10,709 nucleotides of DNA. It comes from Minisyncoccota bacterium. GTDB taxonomy: Bacteria; Patescibacteriota; Minisyncoccia; Minisyncoccales; UBA5738. Below the pieces are notes generated by a model, which made no database searches, had not been told where the DNA came from, and saw only the letters and a list, made by a program, of their open reading frames with translations. Shown here in pieces: positions 5,533 to 10,709 of the stretch (positions are counted from its first letter, which is position 1; every line of letters begins with the position of its first letter). The stretch spans positions 1-10,709 of the forward strand of contig JALOQL010000026.1 in assembly GCA_025453415.1 (NCBI GenBank). The letters run 5' to 3'. A program made the position numbers and the translations under genes.

Positions 5533-8205
5533 CTATTTTCCCATCAGAAGTTTCAGTTGGGCAATGATATTGGCCAAACTGGCGCTTAGCGTGGAGATAT
5601 TAACCGGCGAAGATTTAGCTGAAACCTGGGTGATGGTAGGTACGCTGGTCGAGCAGACCGTATTGCCCACGGTTATCGTCATATTGTTTGTCCGCGCGTT
5701 CATGTAATCAAATCCGACATTGTTGACTGTTTGCGTCGCTTTCAGCACGGAATTCAGCCCGTTGGCACCGCTAAGCGCGAAGGTTAATCCGTTCCAATTA
5801 TCAACGCCTCCCAATGTCATTGGCGTACTTGGTGTTATCGACGGAAGGTTCTTTACTTCCAGAAAGACATTATTGTAGGCGTAACCGGCGACGGGTTCTT
5901 TGTAGAATGCCATTATGCGGCAGGCGCAGTCCCGGGGACATGAGCTGGCAGTTTCGCCATTGTCGCAGTAGCCATTGTTGCAGGTTAGCGCCGTGGCTCC
6001 CTTCAGATAAACCGTTGGGGTTGTCCAATTTGATGCCGGTGTCAATATTTGGTTGACGATCATTCCGCCATCCGATGCCGCCCAGCTTGCAATAAACATC
6101 TGTAAGCGATACGAACCGGCGGTGTCCGCGCTATACGTCGCCGTAGGCGTGAATGTGACCGTCGTATTTGCCGGTATTTTATATGAATTGGTCATGGCCA
6201 CCGCACCGGTTGGTTGGGTATATATCGATCCGATATGGAATTTTGTGGCATCAGTCTCATTATCCTTCAGCACCGCGACGGTGAACGCGCCGTTTTTAGG
6301 AATGTAGGCGTCGGCATTTTTTGCCGTAACCCGGATATTGAAAGTGCCGGTAATCGAAGCCTTGGATATGGTTGACGGCTCAGTGGACGAGGTAGTGATG
6401 CTCGCGGGCAGGAATTCCACGCTGGCGCTGGTGTAGCAGTCGTTGGGGCAGCTTGCTTGAGTTTCACCCGTTTCACATACCCCGTTGCCGCAAACGGTAC
6501 TATTCAGGCCTTGAAGGTAGACCGTTTGGCCGGCCCATGTTGATGGAATGGTGGGAATCCAGTTGGTATAGGCGCCACCGTCCAAGGTTGACCAGCTGAT
6601 GACCGCCATTTGCAGACGGTAATTACCGGCGATGGTAGTCGAATAGGTCGCTTTTGCGGAGAACGTTACGGTTGTATCCCGGGCAATCTTATATGAATTG
6701 CCCACCACAACCGTACCGGTCGGCTGGGTGTAGACGGTGCCTATATGGTTTTGCGAAAGGTCGGTTTCGCTATCCTTGAGCGCGGCCACGGTAAACGCTC
6801 CGTTGCGGGGCAGGTATACGTCTCCATTTTTGGCGGTTACCTGGATATTAAATGTGTTGCTGAGGGTCGCGGGCGCGACGCTCGTAGGTTGAGTTGAAGA
6901 CGTTACGATGCTGACCGGAACAAAATTAACGCTGGCGCTGGTATAGCAATCACGAGAGCAATTTGCCGAGTTTTCATTCGCGTCGCACACGCCGTTGCCG
7001 CAGGTGCGCAGCGATCCGGTGCAGCAACATGTATCTAGAATTCCATATTCGTTGGCGACGCAATAGTTGCCGCCCAGCGTGTATCCTTTTGCCATGCATT
7101 CCTGGCTGCAAGTTGCGTCAAGCGCCGCTTGGCAGGCCGATTGCGTATCATAGGTTTTCAGTCCCAAGTACATGTAGCTGCCGCAGAATTGTTTTTGCTG
7201 GCAGATCTTGCTGGTATTGTCGCTCCACCAAACAGTTTTACACGTGTTGTTTTGGCAATCCGCGGAACAAGTTGATGCAGATTCCCCGGTCTCGCACTTG
7301 CCGTTGCCGCAACTGGTGGCATCGCAGGTCCATCTGGCTACCGCAGCGCATCCCCCGCCGGACGGGCAGGGACCAATGTAGGCAGATTTTATCAATCCGG
7401 CGCAACATTGGCGATATAAGTCGTCAAATCTTTCGCCTTCTTTCGCGCATGCGGAGGTGCTGACGCAGTCCTGGGGGCAGGTGGCCGCGGTCTCGCCGGT
7501 TTCGCAATAGTAATTGCCGCAGACGGCAACCTTACTGGCGCATTTGCCGCCGGAGCAAATTTGGCCTGAGGCGCAAGAGTTTAAAGCCGACCACTCCAGG
7601 CAGGAATCGGTATCATAATTACCGCAGGTCTGGAAAAATCCCGCTCCCTCGCATTTTCTTTCGCCTGAAGCCGCGCATTCATTGGCGCATGCGCTACTGC
7701 CGCAATCCGCCGGGCAGGTGGCCGCGGTCTCGCCAAGGCCGGTTTCACATTTGCCATTCCCGCAAAGCGTGCCGCACCTTGTTGGCTTCAGGGAGCAACC
7801 GGCGTATCCGTCGGGACCGACGCCGTCAACGTAGCAGCCATTCAGAGGGATCAGTCCTTCGCAGCATTTGTTCGTTCCCGATTCGCTAATGATCTGCCCT
7901 CTTTTGATACAATTCGAAGCGCCGCAATCGGCCGCGCAACTGGCCGCGGTTTCGCCGAAGCGACAAATGCCGTTGCCGCAGGTTTCCAGGGGTTTTAATT
8001 CGGCGATCATCTGCTTTAATTGCTGGATCTGCAGTATCAAGCTCTCAACGATCTTTTGCAGTTGTTCAACGCTTAACACTGTGTAACCTACTGAAGTCCC
8101 CCCTGTCGCGGTGGCGCCTGCCGTATTGTTGCCAATTCCAAAAATGCCGATTCCCGCGACCAGCGCGCACAGCGCCGCCGCGATCATTTTATTTTTAAAA
8201 CACAT
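5533..8205 (-). CDS. P2: secreted modular cysteine-rich protein with duplicated beta domains, 890 aa, function unknown
   Basis: A paralogue of P1 and P3 with no named family for the whole protein. Seen: the same signal peptide (cleavage likely after the AGA at 31 or nearby), a Gln/Leu-rich amphipathic helix (45-70), then 62 Cys in total, 60 in the mature chain. CGNG modules lie at 76-94, 148-168, 229-247, 299-317, 402-420, 572-590 and 742-760; CC-GL modules begin at 99 and 253. Residues 173-223 form a distinct unit with GNYDTDSCLEW and ASGQICSGGKC, a pattern I recall from other large secreted cysteine-rich proteins. A C..C..KGY...CCC unit spans 366-395. Two cysteine-free, Thr/Ser-rich beta domains (421-571 and 591-741) alternate with CGNG modules at an exact 170-residue period. 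The last domain (762-851) has a single Cys pair at its ends, then a C-terminal amphipathic helix (869-890). It should be exported and disulfide-stabilised; a filamentous surface or adhesion role is inference. Confidence 0.85.
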   Translation of the reverse strand: MCFKNKMIAAALCALVAGIGIFGIGNNTAGATATGGTSVGYTVLSVEQLQKIVESLILQIQQLKQMIAELKPLETCGNGICRFGETAASCAADCGASNCIKRGQIISESGTNKCCEGLIPLNGCYVDGVGPDGYAGCSLKPTRCGTLCGNGKCETGLGETAATCPADCGSSACANECAASGERKCEGAGFFQTCGNYDTDSCLEWSALNSCASGQICSGGKCASKVAVCGNYYCETGETAATCPQDCVSTSACAKEGERFDDLYRQCCAGLIKSAYIGPCPSGGGCAAVARWTCDATSCGNGKCETGESASTCSADCQNNTCKTVWWSDNTSKICQQKQFCGSYMYLGLKTYDTQSACQAALDATCSQECMAKGYTLGGNYCVANEYGILDTCCCTGSLRTCGNGVCDANENSANCSRDCYTSASVNFVPVSIVTSSTQPTSVAPATLSNTFNIQVTAKNGDVYLPRNGAFTVAALKDSETDLSQNHIGTVYTQPTGTVVVGNSYKIARDTTVTFSAKATYSTTIAGNYRLQMAVISWSTLDGGAYTNWIPTIPSTWAGQTVYLQGLNSTVCGNGVCETGETQASCPNDCYTSASVEFLPASITTSSTEPSTISKASITGTFNIRVTAKNADAYIPKNGAFTVAVLKDNETDATKFHIGSIYTQPTGAVAMTNSYKIPANTTVTFTPTATYSADTAGSYRLQMFIASWAASDGGMIVNQILTPASNWTTPTVYLKGATALTCNNGYCDNGETASSCPRDCACRIMAFYKEPVAGYAYNNVFLEVKNLPSITPSTPMTLGGVDNWNGLTFALSGANGLNSVLKATQTVNNVGFDYMNARTNNMTITVGNTVCSTSVPTITQVSAKSSPVNISTLSASLANIIAQLKLLMGK
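5983..7002 (-). repeat. 510-bp in-frame tandem duplication in P2
   Basis: Two adjacent units of exactly 170 codons (7002-6493 and 6492-5983) each encode a CGNG module followed by a beta-rich domain starting CYTSASV. Both share the order NGAFTVA.LKD, HIG, YTQPTG, NSYKI, TVTF, YRLQM and TVYL. A third CGNG module follows in phase at 5982. Similarity is visible in the DNA (for example GCTGGCGCTGGT at 6421 and 6931 on the plus strand) but many positions differ, so the duplication is not very recent. Confidence 0.9.
7738..7769 (-). repeat. 32-bp segment of P2 identical to P3
   Basis: This segment is identical to 9555-9586 and encodes the second CGNG module (CGNGKCETG) with its flank. The whole surrounding unit, from a C-[IK/Q] start through NKCCEGL or EKCCEGL, PLNGC, DGYAGC, PTRC and CGNGKCETG.GETAA, is shared only by P2 and P3. 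Here P3 resembles P2, while its gene start resembles P1. Confidence 0.85.
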
Positions 8206-8600
8206 AAATATGTATGTTAATTTTATATTTTTTAAAGTATTTCATTTGCGCTCAAGCCGCTTTTCCTGGCACAAAATTTTTTATTTAGGCATTTTTTTAT
8301 GCAATATATTCCATTGATAAGCCGATGAGCAAAAATGGCCGATAGTTATGTCAACCAAAATTTGAAACTCGGTGCATCACGGCGGGTTTTTGGCATCATT
8401 TTCAAGCAGTTGGATGAAATTAACCATTCAGATCAGATAATTTATTCCATGATAGACTGCGGGCTTGCCGCGGAGCCTATGGAATGGGGTGCTTCCTTTG
8501 GCTGCCAAGTACGGTTTCATATAACGTCAGGCAAAAGACTTATAGAATATATTTTCGATTTAATCTGGCAGAACAACACGCTTTTCCGCGGCGGGAAAGT
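8206..8600. other. 395-bp gap between P3 and P2
   Basis: The gap holds the G-free P2 leader (8206-8242) and the probable P2 promoter (8296-8315). An imperfect hairpin at 8581-8599 starts right after the P3 stop; it pairs better on the plus strand (G-U wobble) than on the minus strand (C-A mismatch) and has no U-tract, so it is not a convincing P3 terminator. Beyond that I see only a doubtful plus-strand reading frame (8335-8712) and no RNA gene or repeat. Unlike P1 and P2, P3 therefore lacks a clear terminator and may be cotranscribed with P2. Confidence 0.6.
8296..8315 (-). promoter_or_regulatory. Possible promoter of P2
   Basis: Aligned on the P3 promoter, the minus strand has AATGGAATATAT (8315-8304) followed by a weak -10 CATAAA (8301-8296), 91 bp before the P2 ATG. 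The 12-bp AATGGAATATAT is identical to the P3 promoter spacer (10141-10130) at nearly the same distance from the ATG (110 versus 107 bp). No good -35 hexamer is seen. The assignment rests on the conservation. Confidence 0.4.
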
Positions 8601-8712
8601 TTATTGGACTTTCATTATTATTTCGTCAACTATCATCGCCCCGTCTTTTCCTATCGCGCCTCTCATTGTGAACGGATATTTTGGACCAGTCCAGTTTTTT
8701 ATTACAGATTGA
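8335..8712 (+). CDS. Doubtful 125-aa reading frame opposite the P3 3' end
   Basis: The ATG at 8335 opens a frame that runs through most of the P3-P2 gap (about 89 codons) and then 37 codons antisense to P3. The first 90 predicted residues have a balanced composition (MADSYVNQNLK..., LIEYIFDLIWQNN); the antisense part is hydrophobic and looks like a shadow of P3. There is no clear Shine-Dalgarno sequence or promoter, and I recognise no family. It may well be chance. It is listed because it is the only open frame filling the gap and is transcribed toward P3 if real. Confidence 0.15.
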   Translation: MADSYVNQNLKLGASRRVFGIIFKQLDEINHSDQIIYSMIDCGLAAEPMEWGASFGCQVRFHITSGKRLIEYIFDLIWQNNTLFRGGKVYWTFIIISSTIIAPSFPIAPLIVNGYFGPVQFFITD

Positions 8713-10034
8713 AATTCGGCAAAGTTATAATGCTCGGCATATTTCCAGTCGGGGAGGCCGTCAGCCCGTTGATAAATTTTTGTATTATCCGTGGTTATTA
8801 TTTTAATTTTGTTATTATTGATCGCGATATTTCCTTCAAAAGTTTTATTAACCGAATCGAAACTGTTTGCAATCGGCCAGACCGATACTTCCGTTATTAA
8901 TGCCGTTTGTTTGTTGCAGCAGCAAGTTGTGTCCGAATATTGGGCCGTAAGTTTGTTTTTGTCGCAGTCCTGTGTCGTGCCGATCCCGAATTCATTGGCC
9001 GCGCAAGTCGATGCCAAAGATTGACCCGGCGGGAGCGTCCAGGAGTTGCAATAAGAGGTTGATGCCAGATAACCTTCCTGGGCGCAAGCTTGGGCGCAAG
9101 TCAATTTCTCGTATTTGCAATCCTGCGGGCAGTTCTGGTTTGTTTCTCCTTTGCCGCAAATGCCGTTGCCGCAAGCGGCGCATTTTTTGGGCAAATAATA
9201 TGAGCAGCTTCCTTTGGCGCATGAATTCAGCGCGCCCAGACCAGGGCAGCATGGTTTATTGGCCGATAAATCTTCACCTTCTGTCGCGCATGATGTTGTT
9301 GTTTTGCAATCTGCCGGGCAGTTGCAAACATTCTCCCACGATTTACATATGCCATCGCCGCAATTTAAGCATGTGCCACTGCTCGTCAGGCCTGTTAATG
9401 TTGTGCAGATTCCGTTTACTGGTCGCGACGTTCCGGAATAAGGGTATAACCCGGCGCAACATTTTGGTGAATTGAGCGATCGGGAAAACGTTCCTCCTTC
9501 TTCGACACATGCAACCCCGCAATCCGCGGCGCAGCTGGCTGCGGTTTCACCAACGCCGGTTTCACATTTGCCATTCCCGCAAAGCGACCAACATCTTGTT
9601 GGACCTTGTGAACAGCCAGCATATCCGTCGACACTGATACCATTAGCGTCAACTGAACAGCCGTTTAAAGGAGTTAACCCTTCGCAACACTTTTCTGTTC
9701 CCGATAAATCGATTATTCGTCCTTTCTGAATACAACCTAAGGAATCGCAATCCGCCGCGCAGCTGGCTGCGGTTTCGCCGAAACGGCAAATGCCGTTGCC
9801 GCAGGTTTCCAGCGGTTTTAATTCGGCGATCATCAGTTTTAATTGTTGTATTTGCTGTATCAAACTTTCAACAATCTTCTGCAGTTGTTCGATGTTTGAA
9901 TTATCTATCGGGAGGTTAGTAACTGGCGGGTTGGCGCTTGCTATATTGCCGTTATTGCCGCCGATCCAAAAAATACCGATACTCGCGACCAGCGCGCAAA
10001 GCGCCGCCGCGATCATCTTATTTTTAAAACACAT
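8601..10034 (-). CDS. P3: secreted modular cysteine-rich protein, 477 aa, function unknown
   Basis: The shortest of the three paralogues. Seen: a signal peptide (hydrophobic 7-25, likely cleavage after the ASA at 34), a short Pro/Asn linker, an amphipathic Gln/Leu helix (48-72), then 44 Cys in total, 42 in the mature chain. CGNG modules lie at 78-96, 152-172, 225-243 and 288-306; CC-GL modules begin at 101, 176 and 249; a C..C...GY...CCC unit spans about 313-373. The last 100 residues contain no Cys and look beta-rich: FEGNIAINNNKIKI, then TTDNTKIY, a YNFAEF helix, then FTMRGAIG and MIVDEI. This order resembles OB-like domains such as DUF5666, a low-confidence comparison. The C-terminal helix of P1 and P2 is absent. 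The gene is complete: the last domain ends naturally and no frameshift is needed. A surface or secreted role is inferred from the signal peptide and cysteines. Confidence 0.85.
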   Translation of the reverse strand: MCFKNKMIAAALCALVASIGIFWIGGNNGNIASANPPVTNLPIDNSNIEQLQKIVESLIQQIQQLKLMIAELKPLETCGNGICRFGETAASCAADCDSLGCIQKGRIIDLSGTEKCCEGLTPLNGCSVDANGISVDGYAGCSQGPTRCWSLCGNGKCETGVGETAASCAADCGVACVEEGGTFSRSLNSPKCCAGLYPYSGTSRPVNGICTTLTGLTSSGTCLNCGDGICKSWENVCNCPADCKTTTSCATEGEDLSANKPCCPGLGALNSCAKGSCSYYLPKKCAACGNGICGKGETNQNCPQDCKYEKLTCAQACAQEGYLASTSYCNSWTLPPGQSLASTCAANEFGIGTTQDCDKNKLTAQYSDTTCCCNKQTALITEVSVWPIANSFDSVNKTFEGNIAINNNKIKIITTDNTKIYQRADGLPDWKYAEHYNFAEFQSVIKNWTGPKYPFTMRGAIGKDGAMIVDEIIMKVQ

Positions 10035-10058
10035 GTTATTGGTTTGTTTTATTATTTT
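9984..10058 (-). repeat. 75-bp block identical to the P1 gene start (copy 2)
   Basis: Partner of 5313-5387. A second identical block of 70 bp, encoding the amphipathic helix, pairs 9814-9883 with 5149-5218. The sequence between the two blocks, encoding the end of the signal peptide and the start of the mature chain, has diverged and differs in length. Confidence 0.9.
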
Positions 10059-10121
10059 AAATAATGGGGCAATTGGATAATTTACCGCGCTTCATCGACA
10101 TTGCTCACGCTATACAATTTT

Positions 10122-10151
10122 ATTATACGATATATTCCATTCAATAATCAA
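10122..10151 (-). promoter_or_regulatory. Promoter of P3
   Basis: On the minus strand, TTGATT (10151-10146) and a perfect TATAAT (10127-10122) are separated by 18 nt, a good sigma-70-type match. The -10 is 88 bp upstream of the P3 ATG and lies downstream of the dnaE terminator. The AATTGTAT following the -10 (10119-10112) recurs at the P1 promoter and could be an operator or initiation-region element. Confidence 0.7.
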
Positions 10152-10184
10152 AGCCCGGGTGCGGATTTATCAGCATTTTATATC

Positions 10185-10206
10185 AAAAACCCGCGAAGCG
10201 GGTTTT
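10185..10206 (-). terminator. Rho-independent terminator of dnaE
   Basis: A 9-bp perfect stem (10186-10194 with 10198-10206; core CCCGC/GCGGG plus AAAA/TTTT) has a 3-nt loop. Read on the minus strand it ends in five U. It begins 26 bp after the dnaE stop codon. Confidence 0.88.
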
Positions 10207-10232
10207 GCGGGTTTGTTTTCCCGTGGGTCGGG

Positions 10233-10709
10233 TCAGCAAATGACTTCCTCTACCGCGTCGGCCACGATCTTGGTCTCGCCGTCGCGGTTGTCGATGCGTC
10301 CGTAAACGTAGACGATTTTGCTTTCCACGAACACCGTGGGATTTTTTTCCATTGCCGAGGCGAAAACCACGACCTCGATGCGGTCGGTCAGGTCTTCCAA
10401 ACCCATGAACAGCATGGGTTTGCCGCTTTTGGTGATTATCTTTTTCACGGTGGAGATCATGCCACCGATCTTGACCAGACGCGCCGCCGGGTTTTCCTTG
10501 ACGCGGGTGATCTTGAGGCACTTTTTTTCCATCGACTGCTGGAATTCCTCGAGGGGATGCGAGGTGACGAACAGGCCCAGCAGTTCTTTTTCCCACATCA
10601 GCTTTTCCGATTTGGTGGCTTCCTTGGCTGGCGCCAGAGAATAGGTTACGGGCTTGGGGGCGCCGTTGGACGGGCCGCCGAAAAGATCACGCTGGCCGTT
10701 GGACTTGGC
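10233..10709 (-). CDS. dnaE: DNA polymerase III alpha subunit, C-terminal end (5' part outside window)
   Basis: The frame is open to the right edge, giving 158 residues of a protein usually over 1000 aa. The ATG at 10598 is internal. Seen: a GQRDLFGG stretch near the window edge, matching the DnaE motif usually written Q..LFG; WEKELLGLFVTSHPL, the conserved helix before the OB-fold (WEKE.LG.Y.S.HPL in most DnaE); then an OB-fold (KIGGMISTVKKI, MLFMGLEDLTDRIEVVVF, VYVYGRI) that binds single-stranded template. The protein stops about 5 residues after the OB-fold, so the extra C-terminal tau-binding region of E. coli DnaE is missing; many bacteria have such shorter forms. The gene runs toward the P array but is separated from it by a terminator and a promoter. 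Confidence 0.92.
   Translation of the reverse strand, partial: AKSNGQRDLFGGPSNGAPKPVTYSLAPAKEATKSEKLMWEKELLGLFVTSHPLEEFQQSMEKKCLKITRVKENPAARLVKIGGMISTVKKIITKSGKPMLFMGLEDLTDRIEVVVFASAMEKNPTVFVESKIVYVYGRIDNRDGETKIVADAVEEVIC

Noticed and set aside
8428..8520. 30-codon minus-strand frame (MKPYLAAKG...) in the P3-P2 gap
   Set aside because: Too short, no ribosome site or promoter, and no recognisable motif.
8601..8620. P3 as a truncated or frameshifted copy of P1/P2
   Set aside because: The final domain is a complete-looking unit of its own, and no CGNG or C-terminal helix coding sequence is found in the downstream gap.
8484..8900. 138-aa plus-strand open frame
   Set aside because: Three quarters is antisense to P3; Phe/Tyr/Ile-rich, with no start signal.
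9984..10034. Lipoprotein signal (cysteines at residues 2 and 13 in the P1-P3 signal peptides)
   Set aside because: Neither cysteine sits in a lipobox ([LVI][AST][GAS]C at the end of the hydrophobic core). Cys13 is in the middle of the core, preceded by AAL, and an ASA/AGA signal peptidase I site follows.
3036..10034. CRISPR-like or mobile-element explanation for the repeats
   Set aside because: The repeats are in-frame coding modules of varying spacing and sequence; there are no inverted terminal repeats, transposase, integrase or constant-length spacers.

Overview
The window looks like a bacterial chromosome segment, most likely from a Patescibacteria/CPR (Parcubacteria-like) lineage. The evidence is indirect: compact housekeeping genes (gatB, miaB-miaA, dnaE) surround a set of large secreted cysteine-rich proteins built from CGNG(I/V)C..GE....C..DC and C..EG...CC.GL modules, a style I associate with that group, and several genes lack Shine-Dalgarno sequences. 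No rRNA or marker-gene comparison could be run, so the lineage call is an inference.

Layout, left to right: the 3' half of gatB on + (to 673); a bidirectional terminator (688-715); then only minus-strand genes. Read in the minus direction from the right edge, the order is: 3' end of dnaE (10709-10233), terminator, promoter, secreted protein P3 (10034-8601), a 395-bp gap with a promoter, secreted protein P2 (8205-5533), terminator plus promoter, secreted protein P1 (5363-3036), terminator, miaB (2946-1657) and overlapping miaA (1667-777).

The housekeeping genes are straightforward. GatB is part of the amidotransferase that makes Gln-tRNA(Gln)/Asn-tRNA(Asn). MiaA and MiaB act in succession on A37 of tRNAs that read UNN codons (prenylation, then methylthiolation) and are translationally linked by an 11-nt overlap. 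DnaE is the replicative polymerase alpha subunit; the visible end is its OB-fold.

The notable content is the 7-kb tandem array of three paralogous secreted proteins (P1 775 aa, P2 890 aa, P3 477 aa). They share a nearly identical signal peptide, then a short amphipathic helix, then different mosaics of small disulfide-type modules: 16 copies of the four-cysteine CGNG module and 10 of the CC-GL module across the array. P2 adds a 510-bp tandem duplication encoding two beta-rich domains. P1 and P2 end in a similar C-terminal amphipathic helix; P3 ends in a cysteine-free beta-rich domain instead. The repeat and identity pattern shows recent duplication or gene conversion and module shuffling. The function is unknown; surface display, adhesion or cell-cell contact is a reasonable inference but is not shown by the sequence.
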